The notes: generated by a model from the sequence alone, not told the origin. Shown: positions 31,711-42,361, counted from the stretch's first letter. The stretch is DNA of 64,000 nucleotides from Distichodus sexfasciatus (GCA_032718565.1 JAVGVS010000515.1:62001-126000), one strand, 5' to 3'. Numbers and translations are program-made.

Positions 31711-32389
31711 GAAAAGTGAGTTTGCAGCAGATTTTATGAAGCTTGCCACATTGCTCTCTCTCTCTCCCACATTAACCTTCCAACTTCTGCACAAGACTCA
31801 TTTCTCAAAAACTGACTTTAATGCTCCACCTGGGGCATAAACCACAACCTGGCGCCGGGCCTCGAGAACATCTGCCCTTAACTCCCACTTACTGAGTTTT
31901 TATACTTTTATTTTTGGGTAGAAAATTAGTGACCCTAACTTAACAACTTCCTCAGTGTAGAATGACAGACGACTGCTCAAAATATGTTGAAGACCACAAA
32001 AGGTTAAAACAAGAGTGTGGCTGTAGCTTTGTGAATTTTAATCATAAGTAAATTAGTTTTCCCAAAAATCCCACCTGCACTCTTATAATAATGGGGGAAA
32101 ATCTTCGTAATTCCGTAATTCCAGGTTGGCTCTCGATGCCGTTGTTTGTTGGAAGTCGTTTTTGGTTCTGAGGATGAGATTTAAGTGAAGGTTCAACGCT
32201 GATAAAGTCTCGCTCTCTGCTGACTGGACGTTTCCTTTTAGACTCTGAGTTTTAATCCCCGGCCTCTTTAAGTTGCTGTAATGCAGATGTGAATTGAGGG
32301 CCCAGTCAGCCGTGATTACGGGGCTCGGGGGGTGGGGACCGAGGGCCGATGTGCGTCTCCGGTCGTTAAAAGCCAGTGCCACCAAATGG

Positions 32390-32690
32390 CTTGGAAGTCT
32401 TTAGAAAGTGGAAAAGCATCTGCCAGCTTTCGCTGTGGAATTTTTCCAGATAAGGCGCCTTTTCTTCCTTGCCGCTCTCCGGTTAAATAAAAAAGGAGAT
32501 CCTTGTAAAAATCAGACAGTCCTGCAGCGGCTACAAGGACAAAAGCCGAAGGCCGAGACGAGCCGCAGCAATGGAGCTTGATTTAGCAGAGCGAGTAAAA
32601 CTAGTTATTGGAATGTCGGGGTAAAAGTGGAGAGTGGAGATGTAGTGCTTAATGTGACTCGTGTCTCACCTGAGAGTCCGGCAGAAGCTG
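32390..32690. other. unique segment, possible conserved non-coding element
   Basis: Non-repetitive and GC-balanced (AGCATCTGCCAGCTTTCGCT, CAGATAAGGCGCCTTTTC, GCTTGATTTAGCAGAGCG). No convincing frame. 31720-32380 also holds nothing recognisable, and a 100-codon minus frame there lacks any domain. Confidence 0.22.
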
Positions 32691-32734
32691 TTCTCCTTCT
32701 CCTTGTTTTGCTAAATGATATCAGGCACTTATGG

Positions 32735-33245
32735 AAGGATGGAAGGAACGATGGATAGATGGAATCTAAAGAAGGAAGCAAGGATATATAACATTGTATT
32801 ATTCACTTAAGAAAGGAAGGATGGATTGAAGGAAGGAAGATGGAGGGAAGGAAGGATATAAACCTAAATTATGTTGTTATAGAATGAAAAAAGGGAGGAT
32901 GGAACGATGGATGAAGGATGGATGAAAGGAGGGGAGGATGGATGAATAGATGATAAATAGAAGAAAGGATCGATATATCTCTAAATTTTATCATTCACTT
33001 AAGGAAGGAAGGAAAGATGGATGGAAGATGGATGGAATCTAAAGAAAGGAGGATGACTATATACTGTATACCCAAATGACATTACTTAAGGAAGGAAGGA
33101 AAGATGGATGGATGGATGGAAGATGGATGGAATCTAAAGAAAGGAGGATGACTATATACTGTATACCCAAATGACATTACTTAAGGAAGGAAGGAAAGAT
33201 GGCTGGATGGATGGATGGATGGAAGGAAGAATGGATTGAAGGAAT
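32735..33245 (+). repeat. 95-bp tandem repeat with GGAA/GGAT cores
   Basis: Units combine a GGAAGGAAAGATGGATGG core, GGAATCTAAAGAAAGGAGGA and ACTATATACTGTATACCCAA. The last block recurs with an exact 95-bp offset (CCCAAATGAC at 33071 and 33166). Earlier, more diverged units lie at 32740-32830 and 32930-33010. Confidence 0.88.
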
Positions 33246-33359
33246 CAAAATTCTGATTCAGAGTTTGTAGTTAACCTTCTAATAAGGTCAGAGGAAGTAT
33301 GTGGAGTACCAACACTGGTACCGGTACTGACACCAGTGAAAAAGCGTCTCTCATTCTCC

Positions 33360-33390
33360 CATTCCCCCCCCCCTCTCTCTCTCTCTCGTG
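33360..33390 (+). repeat. C run and CT tract
   Basis: CCCCCCCCC then CTCTCT. Downstream, 33395-33740 is unique and GC-balanced (TTGATTAATCCCAGCTG, GTTCTTAATCAGG), a possible regulatory stretch. Confidence 0.85.
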
Positions 33391-33745
33391 TTGATTAATC
33401 CCAGCTGTCGTTCTTAATCAGGTTTTTTCTCTTTTGAGTGCTCGAATCCTTCTGCGTCGTGAACTCGCTGACATTTTGGTCGAAAGCCTGTGATTGAAGC
33501 TTATAGGTCAGCAAACCCATTCCACTCCATCCAGAACCGGATCTTTACAGCGCCGGGGGAAATGCCGAGTGTGTCGGGAGACGGGGCTTTTGTCCGACGA
33601 GTCGCGCTTCCCGAATGTTGAGAACGCTGGGGGAACTGGTGTGTGATCAATTAAACTCTCAATCTGCAGTTTACGAGGAGCATCAGTGTTGGAGCTACAC
33701 CTCGCCGCTGTCCTGTCCAGATACGTTTACTTTAAGCCTTCTTTA

Positions 33746-33990
33746 GTGATGCACGATAATATCGGAATCATATCGGAATCGGTCGTTAATTTTTAAATCG
33801 TCAGTATTGACCTGATGCGTACATTTGCCCGATGTTCAGCCGTTATTTGTATGGTAGGTGAGGTGCTCTTATCATGCTCTTCTATGTGGTAGTGTGCATC
33901 TCAGGAAATAGCCGGGATTGTATCTTAACGGCTCTCTACACACTAGGTAGTGCACATGAAGTGTCACACATGCCCTGTTTGACTTGACAC
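33746..33990 (+). mobile_element. GATGCAC family element, left end preserved
   Basis: GATGCACGATAATATCGGAA is the best-preserved left terminus of the family. GTATTGACCTGATGC follows, then a jump to GTAGGTGAGGTGCTCTTATC, AATAGCCGGGATTG and ACTAGGTAGTGCACATG. Internally deleted relative to 16675-17408. Confidence 0.72.
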
Positions 33991-34485
33991 CTCAAGTTTT
34001 GGGTTTAGAGTTACAGTTTAAGGTTAAGGTTAGTGTTTAGAGTTTATGGTTTATTTTTAGAGTTTAGGGTTTACAGTTTAGCTTCAGAGTTTAAGGTTAA
34101 GATTAGGGTTTACAGTTTAGGCTTAAGGTAAAGCTTACGGTTTAGGTTTACAGTTTTAAGGTTAAGATTAGGGGTTAAGGTTAGGGTTAGTGTTTAGGGT
34201 TTAAGGTTAGGGTTTAGGGTTAGGGTTAAGTTTAGAGCTTAGTTTTCACCATTTAAGGTATAGGTTTACAGTTTAGGTTTAGGGTTTAAGATTAGGGTCT
34301 ACAGCTTATGTTTAAGGGGAAGGTTTGAGTTTAGGTTTTACAGTCTGAGGTTTAGATTTAGGGTTTAAGGTTAAGTATAGAGTTTAGGGTTTACGGTTAA
34401 GCCTAGGGTTTATGGTTTAAGGTTTAGAGTTTAGTATTAGGGTTTTTGGGTTTAGGTTTGTGGTTAAGGTTTACGGTTTAGATAA

Positions 34486-34613
34486 AGGGCCCATTTCCCA
34501 GTCAAGGATTAAGCCTAGTCCTAAACTAGCTTTTGAGTTTGAATGGTGAAACTCCACTGGTACTACAACTTAGTCCAAGACTAGGCTTAATCCATGAGCA
34601 GGGAACCAGCCCT
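34486..34613. mobile_element. 128-bp MITE, Harbinger-like
   Basis: Imperfect inverted repeats of about 40 bp: AGGGCCCATTTCCCAGTCAA with GGATTAAGCCTAGTC on the left and its counterpart reversed on the right (GACTAGGCTTAATCC, GGGAACCAGCCCT). It is flanked by TAA on both sides (34483-34485 and 34614-34616). A 3-bp TAA target duplication fits the PIF/Harbinger superfamily. No coding capacity. Confidence 0.8.
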
Positions 34614-34671
34614 TAATGTTTAAGGTTAAAGTTAGGGTTCACAGCTTAGATTCAGGGTTTAGGTTTAGTGT

Positions 34672-35105
34672 TTGAGACCAGCCATGTTGTATGGTTTGGA
34701 GACAGTGCCAATGAGGAAAAGACAGGAGGCAGAACTGGACGTTGCAGAGCTCAAGATGTTGAGCTTCTCTTTGGGAGTGATGAGGATGGATAGGATCAGG
34801 AATGAGTTCATCAGAGGGACAGCTCATGTTAGATGTTTTGGTGATAAAGTCAGAGAGGCCAGACTGAGACGGTTTGGACACGTCCAGAGGTGAGACAATG
34901 AGTACATAGGTAGAAGGATGCTGAGGTTGGAGCCACCAGGCAGGAGGCTGAGAGGAAGACCAAAAAGGAGATTTATGGATGTGGTGAAAGAGGACATGAA
35001 GTTAGTTGGTGTGAGGGTAGAGGATGCAGAAGATAGGACTAAATGGAGACAGATGATTCGCTGTGGCGACCCCTGAAGGGAAAAGCCGAAAGAGGATGAA
35101 GAAGT
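34672..35105 (+). pseudogene. LINE 3' end, possibly RTE-like, one nonsense codon
   Basis: A frame from 34672 to the stop at 35074-35076 reads AMLYGLETVPMRKRQEAEL, AELKMLSFSLGVMRMDRIRN, REARLRRFGHVQR, a TGA at 34891, then EYIGRRMLRLEPPGRR, RGRPKRRFMDVVKEDM and KWRQMIRCGDP. This is the post-polymerase C-terminus of a non-LTR retrotransposon, with the frame intact apart from the stop. The tail GGGAAAAGCCGAAAGAGGAT then GAAGAAG ends the copy. It is severely 5'-truncated and lies in the TTAGGG-like tract. LINE identity is strong. The RTE assignment is tentative. Confidence 0.85.
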
Positions 35106-35589
35106 TTAAGATTGGGGTTTGGGTTAAGTTTTAGAGTTTTTCCTTAGTCCGGCATTTTGAAGAAAATAATCTTAATTAGAACATTGTTTGTGGCTTGTAA
35201 CTGCAAAAACAGTTGTTGAATTTGGTCATGAATGTATTTTGTCATCATCTATTCTTAAAATGCAAATGCTTTTTAGTGATAATTGTCATTTCACAAAGTA
35301 TTACAGAAATAAAACCTGGTGTTAAATAAAAGTCATGTGCAAAGGAAAAGGAAAATAAAATAAAACAAAGAGAGCATCACTCGTCCACATCATGCGTCAT
35401 TCGCTCACAGTTGTGCTTCTGCAGCATTTTGCATGTTAGAGAGAAAATATGAAATAAACATCATCACATCAAAGAAGCCAATCATCACCACGGTAACCGA
35501 TACTGTATAGATCTGCGGCATTCGCTTGTGAATTTTCCACAATAACAGGAAATATATATATAAAGCTCTAAAAATGCAAAAAAGAAGTT

Positions 35590-36130
35590 TTGCACTCCAT
35601 AACGGTTCTCTGCGATCGCTTGATCATATCTCATATCATAGCCGCAGTGTTCCTATTCATCTCAAATAATAAAAATGAGAAGAGAATCCCTCTGAAGTCC
35701 CAAAAAATGGAGGAGGCCGACATCTGCCCTGCAGGATTTTATGCTGCGTTACATTACATCCAATACTGTGATTTGGTCAACTCATTCATCTCTCGTAAAT
35801 TGGAAGAAATTGTCACTCGGCCGCCGGGAGGATGACACCAGCCAGGGATTCTAATTAAAATGCGCTGCTTCTTCCGTAATTGGCTCGAACTGGCGCAAAG
35901 AAGCCGAGAGAAAGAAGAAGAAGAAGAAGAAGAGGACGAACAAATGGACGGACGGAGGTTTGATGAATGAACGCTCCGGCACGGCTCTGAAGTCTTCAGA
36001 GATAATTGGCTGGAAATCTCCAGAAACATTGACACGGCCAACCGTTTCACCCGCTTGGCCCAGAGGTTACCGTCCAAATACTTTCACAAAAACTCGTCAG
36101 GCTCAGCTCATAGGAAACGTCGAAGTTGGT
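35590..36130. other. unique segment with a GAA tract, possible conserved non-coding element
   Basis: CACTCGGCCGCCGGGAGGAT, GGGATTCTAATTAAAATGCG and CCGTAATTGGCTCG, then GAAGAAGAAGAAG at 35910-35934 and GAGATAATTGGCTGG. Frames on both strands are short and domain-free. 35160-35580 is unassigned AT-rich DNA. Confidence 0.25.
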
Positions 36131-36273
36131 GGCACTGACCTCTGAACTGCTGACCCTAAACACGTGTCACGTATAAAATAATACTGAAAAGTAGAAAGTA
36201 GTCTGAAAACTAAAGTCAAGCAAAAGTACAGATACTTAAATATTATTAAAATAATAATAATAAAAGTCAGTTA

Positions 36274-36301
36274 ATCCTAAACATATATATATGTTTAGGA
36301 T
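36274..36301. repeat. 28-bp perfect palindrome
   Basis: The half ATCCTAAACATATA is followed at once by its exact reverse complement TATATGTTTAGGAT. It lies 2 bp before a reverse-oriented GATGCAC family fragment. Confidence 0.95.
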
Positions 36302-36302
36302 A

Positions 36303-36640
36303 ATACCAGCTTAGTGCACAACATTTTAAGAAAAAGTCACTTCCCGCCCTATGTAGTGTACCAAGTCAAATAGGACGCATTGGACTCTCCATGTGCACTA
36401 CCTAGTGTGCAGAGAGCCGTTAAGCTACAAGCCCGGCAATTTCCTGAGATTCATACTAAAACAGAAAAGTATGATAAGAGCGCCTTATCTACCATACTGT
36501 TAAGGGCAGTAGTATGCGGCTTGGGACACAGCCCATGTGCGAGCTCACATTCACTAAGTGATGCAAACACACAATTTAGTTAGTTAAAAAATGTTTGTGC
36601 AGGTAGAGTTGAGCGCGTAAAGACAAGAGCAAGTAAAAAA
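36303..36640 (-). mobile_element. GATGCAC family element, internal part
   Basis: The reverse complement gives GTGAGCTCGCACATGGGC, GTACTACTGCCCTTAACAG, AATTGCCGGGCTTGTAGC, ACTAGGTAGTGCACATGGAG and TACATAGGGCGGGAAGTGAC, matching 56785-56985 and 16975-17160. AGAGTTGAGCGCGTAAAGAC at 36606 belongs to the CTCAACTCTGCC block, so the order is rearranged. Confidence 0.7.
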
Positions 36641-36889
36641 TCTGTAAATGAAAACAAGAATTTGCTATTTGAAAAGACGAAATCAAAATTGTCTTGGTAT
36701 TTGCACATCAAATACATACATAAATGAGTAGCTCTGGACCTAAAAATAAAACATTATAACACATATATGTATGATATTCCTATAACATAATCCAATGAAT
36801 AAAGGGACAGAATGGTGCTCAAAAACGTCAAAGTGGTTAAAAAAGTTTAATGTTTGTCAGGAAGAGCTGCATTATTTACAAGTGTGATT

Positions 36890-37340
36890 AAAATATGATT
36901 TACCTGCACTAATGCACAAAAACAACGGATATGACCTTTGTCCCGAGACAACAGAAGAGCCTCGTTTTCTGCCGCTGCTTAACGAGTATTAAATTACTAA
37001 AGCAGTGGGATTCCCTCTTTAATATAACATTAGAGGGAGAGATGGATTTTAAATTATCGAGCAGCAGCGAGCCTGTTTGGCTTTAAAAAAACCACAAGGC
37101 TACGTACCAGACGCCTTCTTTTTAAAGGTGCAAACTCAATATTTAATTGCATGTGGATTGAGCAGCTCAGCACTGACCTGACTGAGTGTGACGTCAAAGG
37201 AAATTTAGAGGAAAACAAGGAGAGCAATAAAATTCTGGGAATTTGTTGTTGCTCTTTGTGTTTAAAGCACTTTAAACTGCTTGTTTTATGTATGAAAGTT
37301 TGCAACACGCCAAAAAAACGCTCTTGTTCAAGCAAAAGGA
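36890..37340. other. unique segment with a CRE-like word, possible conserved non-coding element
   Basis: Includes GTATTAAATTACTAAAGCAG, TTTAAATTATCGAGCAGC, a perfect TGACGTCA (37189-37196) followed by AAAGG, and CTTTGTGTTTAAAGC. Non-repetitive. Two opposite-strand frames of about 95 codons overlap without domains. CREB/ATF binding is possible from the word but unproven. Confidence 0.28.
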
Positions 37341-37798
37341 GGCCTACACGCTGTAAATGTCAATGTTGGGCATTGGTTGTGATATTTAATTGCAAAAAAA
37401 TACGATTTCTGGGTCCCACTTATTTTTCTGAAATAAGTTATTACGACTAATAATTATTAAGTAAATAAAAAGAAATATGTAAGAAATAAATTATTTATGA
37501 ATATATAAAAAATGAAACCTATTTATTGCTTAATTGTATTTTATTTGTGAGTAATTGCCACTCATTTTTAAATAATAAATAATAAATAATTAAATTTATA
37601 ATTATATAAAAAGTATAATATGTTTGCTTAATTTATTGAGTGAGTAATTGCCATTACCATTAAATAATGAATAATTAATATAATAATTGGTTAATAATTA
37701 TATCAAATAACTGTTATTATTAAAATAATTTCAATATTTTGTCTATGTGCTTAATTGTTTTTCCTGAAATGAGTAATTATTATTAACAATGGTTAGAA

Positions 37799-37838
<40 letters not shown>

Positions 37839-38029
37839 TGTATATATATGAAAAAATATTTATTAAGTTTATATTTATTTTTATGAGTAAACTTCTGTTC
37901 TGTTCATTAAATAAGTTTATATATAAGATCATTTATTGTGCTTTATTGTATTTTCTATTTATTTCTAGACCAGCCGTGCTGTCTGAGGTAATGATACGTC
38001 CTCCCTTCATCATGATGTTTCTTGGCATT

Positions 38030-38345
38030 TTTTGACCAATTATTGATGAGGAATTGATATTTATATCTCAAGGCTGCTTACAGTGCTCATCTGGATGTTC
38101 TGTGTCGAGAGAGCATTAAAAGCAAAGTACGCTCCTCTTAACATGACCATTAAAGGATATTAATGCTAAGTTGTCCCCTGCGTTTCCTCCCAGCCTCCTC
38201 CTTCCCTTCCTCACTCCCTCCTCTCCGCAATTGCATCGTCTGGCCTAATCGCTGAGCAACCAATTTCCTTCCCCCCCTCGTGGTGAGAGCCACGTAGATG
38301 CTCAGCTGAGAGAAATGCTCATTTATGTGATGCAAGAAAAATAAA
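38030..38345. other. unique segment within AT-rich DNA, possible conserved non-coding element
   Basis: ATTGATGAGGAATTGATAT, AGAGCATTAAAAGCAAAG, CAATTGCATCGTCTGGCC, CTAATCGCTGAGCAACCAAT. Clearly different from the AT-rich flanks. The 74-codon minus frame lacks any domain. Confidence 0.27.
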
Positions 38346-39642
38346 AAATGAGGGAAGAACTGGGTCTGGAACAAAGGCAGGGAGAAATGCTGGGGGCCTT
38401 CTCTTCTCTTCTTTTCTTCTCCTTTTTAATTAACTGGAAATTACTGCGAAAATCTTGGATGGAGAGAACAGACAAGAACGCTCAAAAAAAGAGCGGGAGA
38501 GAAAAAAGGGTGTTGCAGGAAAAAATATGTATTTAAGATTAACATTAGAAAAGTATGTGACAGGAAAAATTGTGTTCAGGCTAAGACAAATTTTCGTCTG
38601 GAAAAATTGGAAATTGAAGACATTTTTTATTTATTATTTTTTATACTGCAAAATACATAATTGAACCAACATCAACACAGATTCAGATGCATAAATTCCT
38701 ATTTTAAAAATTATTTTCAATAAAATAGGAGAAAACAAATAGTGAAATTAGTATAAAATATATGCCTAATTATATCAATAATTTATTGAAGTGAGTGATT
38801 GTTCATAATTATTGGATGAATATAAATAAATATTTGGTAATTATATATAAAAATGAATTTTAGTTTATTGCGATGGTTAAAAATAAAAAGTAATAGTAAA
38901 TTTGTTCATATACTATTATATTTTATAATTATAATTTATTATAATATACATAAATTAGATATAGAAATAATAAATGTAATATTAATTGTATGCTATTTAT
39001 ATGATTATTATTTATTATTAAATAGCTTATATACAGTGTGTGTATATATATATATATATATACACATATTTTATATATATATATTATATATCTGTGAATT
39101 GAGAGAATGTTCCAAACAGTGTAGAAAAGGTAGTTGCAGGGGAAAACATGTTTTGAAATAAAAGAAGTTTATGTTTAAAAATCAAAGACTTTTTGGCGCC
39201 AGTGTTTTGTGGTGTTTTATTATTAAGACAAATATGAAGACGGAAATTAAATAGATCTGCATATTAAAAGTTACTTAAGGAGTGAAATCTGGAAATAAAC
39301 AGAAATGGACAGCACTGTTGAAAAAGTACAAAAAACTAAATATAACATAGAAGCAGAAGCAGGTCAAAGGAAATATTTAGGTTTTTTTTTAGTCGTATGC
39401 ATATAACTACAAAACATAGTTATATATAACTCTCTCTATATAGTATATATAAACCTGGTTCACTGTCCTGAAGGTGAATTTTGAATAAAATAGAAGAAAG
39501 CAAATAGTAAAAATAGTATAATATATATGCTTAATTCGATCAATATTTTATTGAAGTGAGTGATTATTATTAACTATTTTTTGATGAATATAAATAATTA
39601 TTATAATAAATAAATTAGAATAATAAATTATTTATGGTTTAT

Positions 39643-39688
<46 letters not shown>

Positions 39689-39954
39689 TATTACTAACAT
39701 ATCGCTAATTGTATTTTTAAAGTAATTATTTCAAATGATAAAATAATGAATAGTTAATAACCAAATTAAATTAATAATTATGTAAAATAGTAAATAAAAG
39801 TAATATAATCTATGCACTTAATAGTATTTTTCAGAGTTATTTATAATAATTAGCATAATTAATAATTAAATGCAGTATAATATTACATACATATATGACA
39901 TAGAAATAAAAAAATAAAGTTTTTTTTTTTTTATTATATTTTACCATTTACAGT

Positions 39955-40085
39955 CGTTAGCGCTGCCACCTCACAGTGAGAAGGCCCTGGGTTCGATTTT
40001 CTTCCGGTGCTCCGGTTTCCTCCCACAGTCCCCCGTGACCCCTGCTGGGATTGAGCAGTTCAGATAATGAATGAATGACTATTAA
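39955..40085 (+). mobile_element. SINE-like element, family C (short copy)
   Basis: TCGTTAGCGCTGCCACCTC, AAGGCCCTGGGTTCGATTTT (B-box-like), GTGCTCCGGTTTCCTCCCAC, then GTGACCCCTGCTGGGATTGA and GCAGTTCAGATAATGAATGA. It shares its ends with 63020-63345 and reversed 60045-60330, with the middle deleted. Confidence 0.72.
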
Positions 40086-40249
40086 ATTGTCAAAAATTAA
40101 TAACGTATAAAATAATTATTAAAATAAGCTATATATACTACACCTTTATACTCTTTATATAATTTAAACCTTACTTTAAACTTTTAAATAAATATATAAA
40201 TATATACTTCTGTACCATATATACTGCTGAATTTGTAGCGTTCCGGCAG

Positions 40250-40530
40250 CTCCTCATGGTGTAGTCGTAGTCGGAGGCGGACGCGTCGAGGCCAAGTCGA
40301 CCTCAATCAGTCAGCATTTGTGTAAAAAGGCCCTGGGCTTCTAGAGAAGCCCTGCTAAATTTGCACAGCAATGGGATCCTCAGAGATCACTCAATGCTTT
40401 CCCGCTGTTCTATAAAGAGGGTTGTAAAGGGAAAAAGCTAATTGAGGACGGAGGTGAGATTACAGCTTATTCAGGTAGGAGATGAGTGAAATCAGGCTTC
40501 AGCCGAAATATGGGAGAAAACTGCAAAACT
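40250..40530. other. unique segment with a small hairpin, possible conserved non-coding element
   Basis: GC-balanced DNA with CCTCAATCAGTCAGCATTTG, a perfect hairpin GGGCTTC-TAGA-GAAGCCC at about 40328-40345, GCTAAATTTGCACAGC and AAAGCTAATTGAGGACG. No frame. Confidence 0.27.
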
Positions 40531-40778
40531 GTGAACATCACTAAAATCTGGAGAACTTTTATCTCTTATCTCAACACACACACACTTTCAAATTAAAGAG
40601 AAGTAGCGTGTGATCTGACAAACTCCCTCCTGATTGTCCCTCTTCACTGAATCCACACACACACACACAGCATGTAGACTAAACCAACTGACCGCTGTTT
40701 GTCCAGAAGCAGCAGCAAATGTGCTCTCTGTCTTCTTATTGATCTTTCCGAGAGCAGGACCAGTCTGAACACACACAC

Positions 40779-41310
40779 TAGGGGTGTAACGATGCGTCAA
40801 TCTACATCAATTCAATGATCAACAAGCATCGACCCAAAATTGAAAAACATTGATCAGACATCATAAATACTGTAACATCACTTTATATGCTCTATTTGTA
40901 TTTTAAAAAGAGGATTATAGGCCCCATTCATCAATATTTTCGTTGTCCGTTGAATCAATATAATATCTTGAGATTTACACTCGTCAACATCGTGCTGTAG
41001 ATGGCAGCAGCTAAGGGGAAGGTAGAGGTGTAATGATACATCAGTCTACTTCACCCGATCAGTTCAGTGATGGTACATATTGTAATGTGACTTGATATTC
41101 AGCAGGAGGTCTATTTTTATTAAAAGAGAAGATTGATTTTCCTTTTAATGTCTAGTTGGGCTCAGGAATAAACATGTTAAATCACATTTCATCAGCGCAG
41201 GATATTGCCCCGCGTCGGTCGGCCCGAAATGAAATTAAAATTGTATTGTAACAGACTTTTTGATATCGAGTCGCTAAATCGATATAATATCGCATTGTGA
41301 TGTAACTTGT
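40779..41310. mobile_element. AGGGGTGTAACGATGC family copies
   Basis: TAGGGGTGTAACGATGCGTC at 40779 and TAGAGGTGTAATGATACATC at 41026 are two left ends. ATATCGCATTGTGATGTAAC and TTGTAATTTACTCT at 41286-41320 form a right end. Internal blocks (TAACATCACTTTATATGCTC, TTTTATTAAAAGAGAAGAT, TTTTAATGTCTAGTTGGGCT) match 28320-28620. Probably two overlapping or nested hAT-like copies. Confidence 0.6.
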
Positions 41311-41312
41311 AA

Positions 41313-41468
41313 TTTACTCTAACTCTGAAGCTCCCGGAGCGGCGATCGTTTCAGAGTGCCGTCATCTCGACGGACCCCTCGCAGGTCGATGTGACCCCGA
41401 TCAACCCCGAGAGCCTCTCCAACAGGAAGAGCTTAATGAAGGGTCACAACCTTCCCGACCCCATCTGA
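41313..41468 (+). CDS. weak terminal-exon candidate of unknown function
   Basis: One frame is open for 51 codons and ends at TGA 41466-41468. It contains ERRSFQSAVISTDPSQVDV, TPINPESLSNRKSLMKGH and NLPDPI. Third positions are mostly G or C although the neighbourhood is AT-rich, which is the main argument for coding origin. A TCTAACTCTGAAG stretch just upstream could be a weak splice acceptor. Another plus frame is also open across the same bases and no family is recognised, so this may be a relic or a GC-rich non-coding patch. No start codon fits, so if real it is part of a spliced gene. Confidence 0.2.
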   Translation, partial: FTLTLKLPERRSFQSAVISTDPSQVDVTPINPESLSNRKSLMKGHNLPDPI

Positions 41469-41637
41469 CACAAAACTCGAGAACAGCGCAGAGTAATGAT
41501 GATGTTTCCAGACCGAATCAATGTCTCTGCGTGTGTGTGTGTTTCTGATAGGAAGTATAAATATAAAAAATTGGGGGTTGTTTTATGTTTCTAATGTTAA
41601 ATAGGACTTCATAATGATAACAGGTGCAGCAGTGTGT

Positions 41638-41639
<2 letters not shown>

Positions 41640-41671
<32 letters not shown>
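41640..41671 (+). repeat. GT tract
   Basis: Pure GT run. 41690-41930 beyond it is unassigned unique DNA. Confidence 0.95.
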
Positions 41672-41672
<1 letters not shown>

Positions 41673-41937
41673 AGAGATCCTCTAGAGTGTTTTTTGTGAT
41701 GAATGTGTGCTCCAGTGGACGCCAAACTCAGACCAGTCCTTCAGCTAATGATGACCTCCAAATCTTCATGCCAGTTATCGTGTGTGTGTGTGAGGAGGAT
41801 TTTGAGGCTTCTCATCCTGCGGATAATGAGCAGGAAGTGTTTGGTGGTGTGCTGTTGGAGGACGTAGCTGTTTGATCTATGAAGAGAACGATAGACAGGA
41901 AAAGGAGTGGAAGAGTGGAGTCGAGGGCTTAACACTG

Positions 41938-42329
41938 GGTGAGAGAGAGAAAGAGAGAGGAGAGAGAGAGGGCAAGACATGGAGGGGGAGAGAGATGGAG
42001 TGAGTGAGAAAAGACGAGAGAGTTGCAGAGAAAAGAAAGAAATCCAAAGGGAGAGATAGAACCAGAGAGAAAGTGACAGAGAGAAAGATGGACATGAAGA
42101 GAGATCCAGAGAAAGAGAGAGAGAGAGAAAGACAGGAAAGGGCGAAAGGAAAGAGAAAGAGTGGAGACAGAGAGAAAGCGAGATGACTCTAGAGAGAGAA
42201 TAATGAGGGAAGAAAGAAAATAGCCGAAGAGAAATGATGGGAGATGTGAGAGTGACTGATTGAGCGAGAGCGGTTGAGAGAGAAAGGCTGTGTGTGTGTG
42301 TGTGTCTGTGTGTGTGTGTGTCTATGTGT

Positions 42330-42361
<32 letters not shown>

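Larger units (their letters stand above)
33995..35150 (+). repeat. degenerate TTAGGG-like minisatellite
   Basis: TTTAGGGTTTAAGG, GGTTAGGGTTTAGGG and variants fill 33995-34484 and 34615-34671, and briefly resume at 35104-35150. Exact TTAGGG words are common but mixed with TTAAGG, TTACAG and TTAGAG, so this is a diverged interstitial telomere-like tract. Two elements (34486-34613 and 34672-35105) sit inside it. Confidence 0.85.
37380..40200. repeat. AT-rich region with TA tracts and a dispersed duplication
   Basis: TAATAATTAAATA-type sequence with TA tracts at 37803-37845, 39041-39090 and 39646-39675. Blocks at 38708-38850 and 39477-39620 (offset about 769 bp) share AAATAG.AGAAA.CAAATAGT, TATTGAAGTGAGTGATT and GATGAATATAAATAA. 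Related words occur at 37600-37700. Confidence 0.7.

Noticed and set aside
33995..34484. True chromosome end
   Set aside because: TTAGGG words are degenerate and unique sequence continues for tens of kilobases on both sides.
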